DNA of 64,000 bases from Bradyrhizobium agreste. GTDB lineage: Bacteria > Pseudomonadota > Alphaproteobacteria > Rhizobiales > Xanthobacteraceae. Location: the NCBI RefSeq assembly GCF_016031625.1, contig NZ_JACCHP010000012.1, positions 62,001 through 126,000 of the forward strand, read 5' to 3'. Shown here piece by piece: positions 48,136-56,930 of this stretch (the stretch's first letter is position 1; the number at the start of each line of letters is the position of its first letter). The position numbers and the translations under genes are program-made. Below the pieces are notes generated by a model. It did not search any database. It saw nothing but the letters and a program-made list of their open reading frames with translations, and was not told the DNA's origin.

Positions 48136-50904
48136 CTACTCCGCCGCGTCCCGCATCTCGGCGCGCTCGGCCCGCGCTGCGCAGAACTTGAACTCCGGGA
48201 TCTTGCCGAACGGGTCCAGCGCCGGGTTGGTGAGCAGGTTCGCAGCCGCCTCGGCGTAGCAGAACGGCATGAACACCATATTCTCCGGCACGTCGCGGTC
48301 GGAGCGGACCTTGACCTCGACGGCACCACGGCGGGTCTCCAGGCGGATGAAATCGCCGGGCACCAGCTTCTTCTTGCGCATGTCCTTGGGCGACATGAAC
48401 GCGACCGCCTCCGGCTCGATCTGGTCGAGCACCTGGGCGCGGCGGGTCATCGAGCCGGTGTGCCAATGCTCCAGCACGCGGCCGGTCGAAAGCACCATCG
48501 GATATTCATCGTCCGGAATCTCGTCCGGCGGAATCACCTTGGCCGGCACGATCTTGCCGCGGCCGCTCGCAGTCGGGAAGCCCGTGGTGAAGATGATCTC
48601 GTTGCCGGGCTTGTCCGGAGCGTCGACCGGATAGGTGACCGCGCCTTCGCGCAGCAGCCGTTCCCAGGTGATGTTCTTCAGCGATGGCATCAGCTCCGCC
48701 ATCTCGGTGAAGACGTCGCCGGGCCCGGCATAATTCCACGGCAGGCCCATGCGCTTGCCGATCTCCTGGATGATCCAGAGATCCTGACGCGCATCGCCGG
48801 GCGGCTTGATCACCTGGCGCGCCAGCTGCACGCGCCGGTCGGTGTTTGTGAAAGAGCCGTCCTTCTCCGCGAAGGCCGACGCCGGCAGGATCACGTCGGC
48901 ATGGAACGCAGTCTCGGTGACGAAGAGATCCTGCACCACGAGATGATCGAGCATGGCGAGCGCATGACGCGCGTGCTGCAGATCCGGGTCGGACATCGCG
49001 GGGTTCTCGCCCTCGATGTACATGCCCTTGATCTCGCCAGCATGGATCGCGTTCATGATCTCGACCACGGTCAGGCCGCGGACGGGATCGAGGTCCTGCC
49101 CCCACAGCTTCTCGAACGCGCCGCGCAAATCATCGCGCCCCACCGGCTGGTAGTCCGGCAGGAACATCGGGATCAGGCCGGCATCGGACGCGCCTTGCAC
49201 GTTGTTCTGACCGCGCAGCGGATGCAGGCCGGTGCCGGGACGGCCGACCTGGCCGGTGATCAACGCCAGCGCGATCAGGCAGCGCGCATTGTCGGTGCCG
49301 TGGACGTGCTGGCTGATGCCCATGCCCCAGAAGATGATCGACGATTTTGCCCGCGCATAGGTGCGCGCGACCTCGCGCAAGGTTTGCGCCGGGATGCCGC
49401 AGATCGCCTCCATCTTCTCCGGCGTGAATTCCTTGATCTTCTCCTTGAGGTCCTCGAAGCCCTCGGTGTAGCCGGCGATGTACTGGTCGTCGGTCAGGCC
49501 TTCGGTGATGATCGTGTTGATCATCGCGTTCAGCATGGCGACATCGGAGCCGGGCTTGAACTGCAGATGCTTGGTCGCGTGGCGCGACAGCGACTGCAGG
49601 CGCGGATCCATCACATACAGTTTTGCGCCGTTCTGCTTGACCGCGTTCTTGATGAAGGTCGCGGCGACCGGATGGTTCACGGTCGGATTGGCGCCAATGA
49701 CCCAGATGACCTCGGCGTCCATCGCGGCGGAGAACGGTGCCGACACCGCACCCGAGCTCAGACCCTCGAACAGCGCCGCTACGGACGAGGCATGGCACAG
49801 ACGGGTGCAATGATCGACGTTGTTGGAGCCGAAGCCGGTGCGTACCAGCTTCTGGAACAGATAGGCTTCTTCGTTCGAGCCCTTGGCCGAACCGAAGCCG
49901 GCCAGCGCCTTGACGCCCTTTTCGTCGCGGATCTTGACGAGGCCCTTGGCGGCGATGTCGAGCGCCTCTTCCCAGCTCGCTTCACGGAAATGCGTGAAGG
50001 GATTGGCCGGGTCGACCTGGTCGTTGGCATCCTTCTTCGCGTTCGGCAGCCGCACCAGCGGCTTCGTCAAGCGATGCGGATGGTGGATGTAGTCGAAGCC
50101 GAAGCGGCCCTTGACGCAGAGACGATTGTGGTTGGCGGGGCCGTCACGGCCTTCCGCATAGATCACCTTTTCGTCCTTGACCTCGTAGGTGACCTGGCAG
50201 CCGACGCCGCAGAACGGACAGAGCGAATCGACCTTCCGGTCGGCATAGGTGACGCGCGTCTGCTTGTCATCGAGCATCACGGCCGGCATCAAGGCGCCGG
50301 TCGGGCAGGCCTGCACGCATTCGCCGCAGGCCACGCAGGTGGACTCGCCCATGGGATCGTCGAAGTCGAACACGATCTTGGCGCCGGCATTGCGATAGGC
50401 CATGCCGATGACGTCGTTGACCTGGACCTCACGGCAGGCGCGCACGCACAGGCCGCACTGGATGCAGGCATCGAGATTGACGCGCATGGCCGGATGGCTG
50501 GCATCGGTCGCCCAGCGCTCGGCGGCGGGAAAGCGGCTCTCGGTGACGCCAGTGGTCTCGGCCCAGTGCCAGAACTTCGAATCCGGATCGTGGCTGGTCT
50601 CGCGCGCCGGCTGGTCGGCGACCAGCAGCTCCATCACCATCTTCTGCGCAGCAGTCGCGCGGGCGCTCTCGGTCTTCACCTTCATGCCGACCGATGGCGT
50701 GCGCTTGCAGGACGCCGCCAGCACGCGCTCGCCCTCGATCTCGACCATGCAGGCGCGGCAATTGCCGTCGGGGCGATAGTCCGGCGCCGGCGAGTAGCAG
50801 AGATGCGGAATGTCGCGGCCCTGGCGTTTTGCGACCTGCCAGATCGTCTCGCCGGGCTTGGCCTCGACCTGCTTGCCGTCGAGTTCGAACGTAATCTTGG
50901 TCAT
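48136..50904 (-). CDS. fdsA: NAD-dependent formate dehydrogenase, molybdenum (alpha) subunit
   Basis: A 922-residue catalytic subunit oxidising formate to CO2. [2Fe-2S] Cys36, 49, 52, 66 (HLCYSPA, CRACMVE, SCKRT). His/Cys ferredoxin region and two [4Fe-4S] motifs (CIQCGLCVRAC about 147-157; CVACGECVQAC about 190-200). The [4Fe-4S] nearest molybdenum is CPFCGVGC. The active-site pair is Cys370-His371 (TRLCHASS), so a Cys rather than selenocysteine. The bis-MGD domains then run to about 915. Overlaps the beta-subunit gene by 4 bases. The order fits the cytosolic FdsABG type, which passes electrons to NAD+. Confidence 0.95.
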   Translation of the reverse strand: MTKITFELDGKQVEAKPGETIWQVAKRQGRDIPHLCYSPAPDYRPDGNCRACMVEIEGERVLAASCKRTPSVGMKVKTESARATAAQKMVMELLVADQPARETSHDPDSKFWHWAETTGVTESRFPAAERWATDASHPAMRVNLDACIQCGLCVRACREVQVNDVIGMAYRNAGAKIVFDFDDPMGESTCVACGECVQACPTGALMPAVMLDDKQTRVTYADRKVDSLCPFCGVGCQVTYEVKDEKVIYAEGRDGPANHNRLCVKGRFGFDYIHHPHRLTKPLVRLPNAKKDANDQVDPANPFTHFREASWEEALDIAAKGLVKIRDEKGVKALAGFGSAKGSNEEAYLFQKLVRTGFGSNNVDHCTRLCHASSVAALFEGLSSGAVSAPFSAAMDAEVIWVIGANPTVNHPVAATFIKNAVKQNGAKLYVMDPRLQSLSRHATKHLQFKPGSDVAMLNAMINTIITEGLTDDQYIAGYTEGFEDLKEKIKEFTPEKMEAICGIPAQTLREVARTYARAKSSIIFWGMGISQHVHGTDNARCLIALALITGQVGRPGTGLHPLRGQNNVQGASDAGLIPMFLPDYQPVGRDDLRGAFEKLWGQDLDPVRGLTVVEIMNAIHAGEIKGMYIEGENPAMSDPDLQHARHALAMLDHLVVQDLFVTETAFHADVILPASAFAEKDGSFTNTDRRVQLARQVIKPPGDARQDLWIIQEIGKRMGLPWNYAGPGDVFTEMAELMPSLKNITWERLLREGAVTYPVDAPDKPGNEIIFTTGFPTASGRGKIVPAKVIPPDEIPDDEYPMVLSTGRVLEHWHTGSMTRRAQVLDQIEPEAVAFMSPKDMRKKKLVPGDFIRLETRRGAVEVKVRSDRDVPENMVFMPFCYAEAAANLLTNPALDPFGKIPEFKFCAARAERAEMRDAAE

Positions 50905-52607
50905 TCGGCCGCTTCCTTGAACTCGTCAGGGAAATATTTGATCACGGAGGACAGCGGATTCGATGCCGCCTGTCCGAGCCCGCAGATCGAGGCATCGCGC
51001 ATCGCCTGGCTCAATTCTTCCAGCAATGCACGGTTCCAGACCGGCCTTTGCATCAGCAGCGCCGCCTTCTGGGTCCCGACGCGGCACGGCGTGCACTGGC
51101 CGCAGCTCTCGTCCTCGAAGAACTTCATCAGGTTCAGTGCGGCTGCCCGCACGCTGTCCTTGTGCGACAGGATCACGATCGCAGCCGAGCCGATGAAGCA
51201 GCCATATTTCTCCAGCGTGCCGAAGTCGAGCGGGATGTCGTCCATCGATGCCGGCAGGATGCCGCCGGACGCGCCACCCGGGAGGTAGGCGTAGAACTGA
51301 TGGCCGTCGGCCATGCCGCCGCAATATTCCTCGATCAGCTCGCGCACGGTGATGCCCGCGGGCGCGAGCTTCATGCCGGGATTCTTGACGCGTCCCGAGA
51401 CCGAGAAGCTGCGCAGGCCGTGACGGTCGTGGCGGCCATGGCCCTTCCACCAATCGGCGCCTTTCTCGACGATGTCGCGCACCCACCACAGCGTCTCGAT
51501 GTTGTTGATGAGCGTCGGCAGGCCGAACAGGCCGACCTGGAACGGGTAAGGCGGCTTGTGCCTGGGCAGGCCGCGCTTGCCCTCGAGGCTCTCCAGCAGC
51601 GAGGATTCCTCGCCGCAGATGTAGGCGCCGGCGCCGCGGCGCATATGCAGCGTCGGACCGCCCGGCGGGAGCTTGGCGATCTCGCGTTCGAGGATCTCGC
51701 GCGAGGCCGGATATTCGTCGCGCAGATAGATGTAGACGTCGGAGGCCTGCACCACGTGTGCGCCGATCAGCATGCCCTCGATGAAGCGGTGCGGATCGGT
51801 TTCGAGGTAATAGCGGTCCTTGAACGTGCCGGGCTCGCCCTCGTCGCCATTGATCGCCATCAGCCGCGGGCCTGGCTCACCGAGCACCGCGCGCCATTTG
51901 CGTCCCGTCGGGAAGCCGGCGCCGCCAAGGCCGCGCAGCGAAGCGTCGTCGAGCGCCTTCAGGAGGTCGTCCCTCGACAGCTCGCCCGACCGCAAACGAT
52001 TGAGCAGCTTGTAGCCGCCGCCGGCGACGTAGGCCTCGTACTCGGTATATTTGGGCAGATGCGCGTGCGTGTCGCCGGCGTTCGCCGTCGCCATGACGTT
52101 TGCGACAGTCGCATGGTCGACGAAATTGTGCCCGACCTCGGCGGCCGGCGCCGTGTCGCAGCGCCCGACGCAGGGCGCGCGCACGACGCGGATGCCGGGA
52201 CCTGTCGCGCTCTTGAGATCCTCGAGCAGCTTCTCGCCGCCCAGCATCGCGCAGGTGAGCGAATCGCAGACGCGGATCGTCAGCGGGGGAATGTCGGGCT
52301 CGCCTTCCTTCACCACGTCGAAATGCGCATAGAAGGTCGCCGTTTCGAACACCTCGGCGAAGGCGAGCTTCATCTCGTCGGCGAGCGCGGCCAGATGCGC
52401 AGCCGAGATCTGGTGATATTTGTCCTGGATCAGGTGCAGATATTCGATCAGGAGATCGCGCCGCCGCGGCCTGTCGCCAAGCAACAGCTCGATCTCGTGC
52501 GCGGCCGTGGGATCAACCTGCCGCCCCTTGGGGGTCGCCTTGGCGCGTCGGCGTCCCTCACCGGGATGCTCGAAGGAGCGGACCTTGTGCACGTCCTCAT
52601 GGCTCAT
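50901..52607 (-). CDS. fdsB: Formate dehydrogenase gamma-beta fusion subunit (NuoE + NuoF type)
   Basis: A 568-residue diaphorase subunit. Residues 30-180 are a NuoE/FdsG module with helical start (LLIEYLHLIQDKYHQIS) and a [2Fe-2S] site (CDSLTC about 134-139; APCVGRCD). Residues 210-550 are the NuoF/FdsB module: GLRGLGGAGFPTGRKW (FMN/NAD), NGDEGEPGTFKDR, GAGAYICGEESSLLESLEG and [4Fe-4S] ESCGQCTPCRVGT. In Rhodobacter and Cupriavidus gamma and beta are separate genes; here they are one. The start at 52607 (MSHEDVHKVRSF) was preferred over an upstream extension. Confidence 0.93.
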   Translation of the reverse strand: MSHEDVHKVRSFEHPGEGRRRAKATPKGRQVDPTAAHEIELLLGDRPRRRDLLIEYLHLIQDKYHQISAAHLAALADEMKLAFAEVFETATFYAHFDVVKEGEPDIPPLTIRVCDSLTCAMLGGEKLLEDLKSATGPGIRVVRAPCVGRCDTAPAAEVGHNFVDHATVANVMATANAGDTHAHLPKYTEYEAYVAGGGYKLLNRLRSGELSRDDLLKALDDASLRGLGGAGFPTGRKWRAVLGEPGPRLMAINGDEGEPGTFKDRYYLETDPHRFIEGMLIGAHVVQASDVYIYLRDEYPASREILEREIAKLPPGGPTLHMRRGAGAYICGEESSLLESLEGKRGLPRHKPPYPFQVGLFGLPTLINNIETLWWVRDIVEKGADWWKGHGRHDRHGLRSFSVSGRVKNPGMKLAPAGITVRELIEEYCGGMADGHQFYAYLPGGASGGILPASMDDIPLDFGTLEKYGCFIGSAAIVILSHKDSVRAAALNLMKFFEDESCGQCTPCRVGTQKAALLMQRPVWNRALLEELSQAMRDASICGLGQAASNPLSSVIKYFPDEFKEAAE

Positions 52608-52910
52608 CGATTCGTCTCGATCTCGTCTTTTAGAACGGCTCCACTTGTAGCCTCTGGCATGCCAGATGCCAAGCAAATTATCTTGCTCGCGGAAGCAGTT
52701 AAGCGCAGCCCACGGGCGGCCCAAGGACAACCCTGGATCGCTGCCCGGACACGGCCTTGCGTTCGTTCAACGCGCCAACTGATAGAACGAAGCCTGAATT
52801 GGTCTGGAGATCAATAAAGGCGTCCTATGCTGCGATTGCGAAGTCGTATCGCGCCCCCGCTCTGACGCTATTGCGGGAGCGCAGATGGTGCGCTCCCGCT
52901 CGCGATGCGA
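52608..52910. promoter_or_regulatory. fds upstream region with 14-bp palindrome
   Basis: 303 bp between the fds start and the oxlT stop. TCTGGCATGCCAGA at 52653-52666 is a perfect 14-bp palindrome about 46 bp before the fds start codon, a good candidate for a regulator site. Otherwise the gap holds the oxlT terminator and no gene. I saw no -24/-12 promoter here. Confidence 0.55.
52873..52899 (-). terminator. Stem-loop after oxlT
   Basis: GCGGGAGCGC (52873-52882) and GCGCTCCCGC (52890-52899) form a perfect 10-bp stem with a 7-base loop, starting 12 bases after the oxlT stop. No T-run follows, so termination is probable but not certain. Confidence 0.6.
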
Positions 52911-54563
52911 TCAGAAGATCTTGACCGCGCTCTCCAGCGTCTTCCACACACCCCAAGCCAAGGGAACGCCAACGAACGCCCAGAACAGCGCCGCCTTGGC
53001 ATCGAGCCCGCCAAAGCCGATGCCGTAGGAGCCGTGCGGCCCCGCTGCGGCAGCGCTGGCGCTCGCCGCCTGCAACTTGGCGACATCGGCGTCCTTCATG
53101 TGCCACTTCGGATCGACCGGCTTGATCAGATAATTGCAGATCAGGCCCGCGATCAGCATCGCGCACAGAATGTACATGGTGGTGTTGTAGAGCTGATCCC
53201 GCGGCACGCCGGCCGCGAGCTGGAACTCGCGGATGTAGTTGACCACGACCGGACCGATGATGCCCGCGGTCGACCAGGCCGTCAGCAGCCGGCCATGGAT
53301 CGCGCCGACGAACTGGGTCCCGAACATATCCGCGAGATAGGCCGGCACGGTCGCAAAGCCCCCGCCATACATCGACAGGATGATGCCGAAGCCGAGCACG
53401 AACAAGAGCTTCGAGCCCATCGCCGCGAAGGTCGGCGCCAGCGCGTAGAGCGCGATGCAGAGGATGAAGAACGTGTAATAGGTGTTCTTGCGGCCGATCT
53501 TGTCCGACAGCGAGGCCCAGAAGAAGCGGCCGCCGATGTTGAACAGCGACAGCAACCCGGCGAAGCCGGCGGCGATCGCGGCAATCTGCGCCTTCTGCCC
53601 GGCATCGAGGGCGTTGAAGCCGACGTCCGGCAGGCCGATCAGCTTGCCGCCGAAGATCTCCTGCAGCATGGGCGAGGCCATGCCGATCACGCCGATGCCG
53701 GCCGACACGTTCAGGCACAGCACCCACCAGATCAGCCAGAACTGCGGCGTCTTGTGCGCATCGTTGAGATGGACGTTGTTCTTCGAGATCATCGCGTTGG
53801 CCTTGACCGGCGGGGTCCAGCCCTCGGGCTGCCAGCCGGACGGCGGCAAGCGATAGCGGAATGCACCGATCATCATGAACACGAAGTAGATGACGCCCAT
53901 CGCGACGAAGGTCTCCCAGACGCCGACCGAGCTCGGGCTCTTGAAGTAGTTCATCAACAGATTCGCCAGCGGCGCGCCGATCATGGCGCCGCCGCCGAAG
54001 CCCATGATGGCCATGCCGGTCGCCATGCCGCGTCGGTCCGGGAACCACTTCACCAGCGTCGACACCGGAGAGATGTAGCCAAGGCCGAGGCCGACACCGC
54101 CGATCACGCCCGATCCCAGCCACAACAGCCAGAGTTGATGGGTGTAGACTCCGATCGCGCCGAGGAAGAGGCCGCCGCACCAGCACAGCGCCGAGACGAA
54201 GCCCGCCTTGCGCGGGCCCACCCGCTCCAGCCAGCCGCCCCAAACTGCAGCCGCGATGCCGAGCAGCACGAAGAACAGGGTGTACATCCACCCCATGCTT
54301 GCGACCTTCCAGTCGCAGCTGGTCGTGAACAGCTCCTGCCACAGCGACATGTCCGGACAGGCCTTCGGCGCGGTCAGGCCGATCGCGCGCGACAGCGGCA
54401 GCCAGAACACCGAGAAGCCGTAGGCCATGCCGATGCACAGATGGATGCACAGCGCCGCCGGCGGCACCAGCCAGCGATTGAAACCGGCCGTCGCGATCGT
54501 GCGTTCGCGATCGAGAAAGCCGGGAGCACCAACCGGTGCAAGAACAGTATCGGCAGTCGTCAT
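52911..54563 (-). CDS. oxlT: OxlT-like oxalate/formate MFS antiporter
   Basis: A 550-residue membrane transporter with about 12-14 helices. Family features: VPPAALCIHLCIGMAYGFSVFWLPLSR start, the extra loop with two Cys (KACPDMS...FTTSCDWKV), GLGYISPVSTLVKWFPDRRGMATGMAIMGFGGGAMIG, and SLFNIGGRFFWASLSDKIGRKNTYY. OxlT exchanges oxalate and formate. The start at 54563 is placed 8 bases from GAGAGG; two earlier starts are closer. The neighbouring formate dehydrogenase would oxidise formate made from oxalate. A consensus sigma-54 promoter lies about 240 bp upstream. Confidence 0.9.
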   Translation of the reverse strand: MTTADTVLAPVGAPGFLDRERTIATAGFNRWLVPPAALCIHLCIGMAYGFSVFWLPLSRAIGLTAPKACPDMSLWQELFTTSCDWKVASMGWMYTLFFVLLGIAAAVWGGWLERVGPRKAGFVSALCWCGGLFLGAIGVYTHQLWLLWLGSGVIGGVGLGLGYISPVSTLVKWFPDRRGMATGMAIMGFGGGAMIGAPLANLLMNYFKSPSSVGVWETFVAMGVIYFVFMMIGAFRYRLPPSGWQPEGWTPPVKANAMISKNNVHLNDAHKTPQFWLIWWVLCLNVSAGIGVIGMASPMLQEIFGGKLIGLPDVGFNALDAGQKAQIAAIAAGFAGLLSLFNIGGRFFWASLSDKIGRKNTYYTFFILCIALYALAPTFAAMGSKLLFVLGFGIILSMYGGGFATVPAYLADMFGTQFVGAIHGRLLTAWSTAGIIGPVVVNYIREFQLAAGVPRDQLYNTTMYILCAMLIAGLICNYLIKPVDPKWHMKDADVAKLQAASASAAAAGPHGSYGIGFGGLDAKAALFWAFVGVPLAWGVWKTLESAVKIF

Positions 54564-54799
54564 CAGCATCACCTCTCAAGCGCGGCCTTGCCGGCACATC
54601 GGTTTGAGACCGGTCGCGCGCGTGCCTTTCCGGCCGCGCATGACAGGTCGGACTTCATGCCGAAGCGGATCGTCTGGTGCGCATCGCCCATGTGCGCCGA
54701 GCAAGCTGCCGACGGCGGGGGATGTCCCTTCGCCCCGCAAGCAGCATTGCCGTGACGGCTATCGCGCCCTCATCCCCCTCAACACCCTGTCGTGAGATG

Positions 54800-54815
54800 A
54801 GCAACGCACGTGCCA
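54800..54815 (-). promoter_or_regulatory. Sigma-54 (-24/-12) promoter of oxlT
   Basis: Read on the minus strand, the sequence is TGGCACGTGCGTTGCT, which matches every position of TGGCACG-N4-TTGCW. It points at oxlT, giving a leader of about 225 bases. The next gene upstream encodes a kinase with a sigma-54-activating response regulator. Between this promoter and oxlT (54598-54799) no gene is visible. Confidence 0.88.
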
Positions 54816-54867
54816 GAAGTCGCATCGTGACGATTCAACGACTTCCCGCAACGCAATATAGTGCAGA

Positions 54868-54903
54868 GGACAGAATGTCCTGAAGCCCTCGGACAAAATG
54901 TCC
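54868..54903. promoter_or_regulatory. Two GGACA-N3-TGTCC enhancer sites
   Basis: GGACAGAATGTCC (54868-54880) and GGACAAAATGTCC (54891-54903) are two 13-bp inverted repeats, centres 23 bp apart (about two helical turns). They lie about 85-110 bp upstream of the expected oxlT transcription start, the normal distance for a sigma-54 activator. The second ends 3 bases from the kinase stop codon. Confidence 0.82.
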
Positions 54904-54905
54904 AA

Positions 54906-56930
54906 TCAGGTCGCTTCCGGCAGCCACACCGTGAATGTGCTTCCGGAGCCGACGCGGCTTTCGGCGGTGATCTGTCCGCCCTGGCGCTTGATCAGCGTCT
55001 GGCTGATGGAAAGGCCGAGCCCGGTGCCTTGCCGCCGCTTCGTGGTGTAGAAGGGATCGAAGATCTTTTCGACCACCTCGGCGCTCATGCCGATGCCGGT
55101 ATCGGTGACTTCGATAGCGACGCCTTGCTGGCCGTCGCGCTCGGCATCGAAGGAGCGGAGCGTCAGGATGCCGCCTTCCGGCATGGCGTGAATCGCGTTG
55201 ACGATGAGATTGACCAGGACCTGCTGCAGCTCGTTGCGGTTCATCAGCACGAGGCGGTCGGCTCGGTCGTCCCTGACCACGGCGATCTCGGTCTTGTTGA
55301 GAAGATGCTGCACCAGCGGCAGACAGTCGGAGACGACGCTGGCCGGCGCATGGCGCTCGACATAGCCGGCATATTCCTCCGGCCTTGCGAACTGCAACAG
55401 CTTGGTCACGATCTGGCTGATGCGGTGAATCTGCTCGTCGAGCAGGCGAAACTCGACCTTGGCCTTGTCGGCATCGGCCCCGAACACGCTGCGGATGACG
55501 TCGAGATTGCCCTGCATCACCGCGATCGGATTGTTGATCTCGTGCGCGACGCCGGCGGTGATCTCGCCGATCGCCGCCAGCTTCTCGGACATGATGAGCT
55601 GCTTGGTCGTGGCCTCGAGCTTGAGATTGGCGTGCTCGAGGTCGCGGGTGCGCTCCCGCACGCGGACGTTCAGCTCCTCATTCCATTCCCGCAGCTGTCG
55701 GTCGCGTTCTTGGATCTGGTCGAGCAGACTGTCGAGATGAATTGCGACGCGGCCGATCTCGTCGCTAGATACGGGCATGCTGGTGCGGGCGGACAGATTC
55801 CCGCGCTCCACCTCGGTGATCGTCGCCGTGACGCGCTCCAGCGGCATGAAGATCGAGCTGGCCCAGCGCAGGAAGATCGGCACGGTCGCGGCGGTGATGA
55901 TGATGAACGCCGCGATGATGATCACCAATGTCTGGTATTTGGCTTCGCTGAACGGCTTCTCCAGGAAGCCGACATAGAGCATGCCGACCCGCTTGCCGTA
56001 GCTGTCGACCAGCGGCTCGTAGGCGGAGATGTACCAGTCGTTGACCACGAAAGCGCTGTCGAGCCAGGTGCGTCCCTCGCCCAGCACGGCCGAGCGCACC
56101 GCCGCCGACACGCGCGTGCCGAGCGCGCGCCGTCCCTCGAACAGACGGACATTGGTCGATATCCGCACATCGTCCAGGAACAGCGTCGCGGTGCCCTGGC
56201 TGCCTTCGGGCAGGCTCGCGGCGCGATAAACCAGATCGTTGATCGTGTCGATGAATTCGAGATTCTGGTTGAGCAGGGTGCCGCCGACCAGCACCGCGGC
56301 GCCGCCGCCAGGCAGCATCGCCCGGCTCGCCGCGTGCACGACCATGCCGCGCGTCTCCACGCTGCGGTCGGTCGGCACCGCGTTCGGGGTCGGCACGAGG
56401 TCCAATCGCGCGCGCTCGGCGAGGGCCGGCGAGATGGCGGCGAGCTCGTCATTGCCGAAGATGTCGACGCCCGTCGCAGAGGCTTGGCCCGACAGCGCCG
56501 CGGCGATGATCGGCCAGTCGCTTCGTGGTCGGTGCTGCAGCGGCGGCGATGAGGCCAGGACGTCGCCGCGATCGTTGGTGAGATACAGGAAATCGAGACC
56601 GATCTCCTTGCGGGTCTCCTCGAGCAGCTCCCGCAAGGAGTCGCGCGCATCCGGCGCCAGCACCTCGTGGAAGCGGGCCGACAGGCTGAGCGCCCGGAGC
56701 TGAACGCCGGTCTTTTCCAGGATGCGGGCGAGATATTGGTGGGCGATGGTGAGATCGCCGTTCACCTTGGAGATCAGGGTCGCGTCGAATTTCGCGTTCC
56801 AGCGATAGATCGCAACGCCGAGCAGAAGCGGCAGGATGACCAGCATCGGCAGCAGCGCGATCGCGAGCAGCCGGAAGCGGACCGAGCGCCGCCGGACTGG
56901 CTCGCCGCTGCGGCCGGCCGCATCAGACAT
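54906..56930 (-). CDS. Sensor histidine kinase of the oxlT two-component system
   Basis: A 674-residue kinase. First helix about 22-42, a large periplasmic Cache-type sensor (about 45-330; DFLYLTNDRGDVLASSPP; YEPLVDSYGKRVGMLYVGF), second helix about 338-360, HAMP (about 360-410), coiled coil, and kinase core. H box GVAHEINNP, N box LQQVLVNLIVNAIHAM, G1 VTDTGIGMS, and PFYTTKRRQGTGLGL are intact. The start overlaps the regulator gene by 8 bases. A periplasmic Cache sensor fits detection of an external carboxylate; oxalate is the natural guess from context. The two enhancer sites lie directly after its stop. Confidence 0.93.
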   Translation of the reverse strand: MSDAAGRSGEPVRRRSVRFRLLAIALLPMLVILPLLLGVAIYRWNAKFDATLISKVNGDLTIAHQYLARILEKTGVQLRALSLSARFHEVLAPDARDSLRELLEETRKEIGLDFLYLTNDRGDVLASSPPLQHRPRSDWPIIAAALSGQASATGVDIFGNDELAAISPALAERARLDLVPTPNAVPTDRSVETRGMVVHAASRAMLPGGGAAVLVGGTLLNQNLEFIDTINDLVYRAASLPEGSQGTATLFLDDVRISTNVRLFEGRRALGTRVSAAVRSAVLGEGRTWLDSAFVVNDWYISAYEPLVDSYGKRVGMLYVGFLEKPFSEAKYQTLVIIIAAFIIITAATVPIFLRWASSIFMPLERVTATITEVERGNLSARTSMPVSSDEIGRVAIHLDSLLDQIQERDRQLREWNEELNVRVRERTRDLEHANLKLEATTKQLIMSEKLAAIGEITAGVAHEINNPIAVMQGNLDVIRSVFGADADKAKVEFRLLDEQIHRISQIVTKLLQFARPEEYAGYVERHAPASVVSDCLPLVQHLLNKTEIAVVRDDRADRLVLMNRNELQQVLVNLIVNAIHAMPEGGILTLRSFDAERDGQQGVAIEVTDTGIGMSAEVVEKIFDPFYTTKRRQGTGLGLSISQTLIKRQGGQITAESRVGSGSTFTVWLPEAT

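Noticed and set aside
48460..51288. 942-codon plus-strand frame opposite fdsA
   Set aside because: Shadow; the opposite strand carries all formate dehydrogenase motifs in order.
54598..54799. Leader gene or riboswitch in the oxlT 5' region
   Set aside because: Only very short frames and no recognised riboswitch core; long leader noted but not annotated further.
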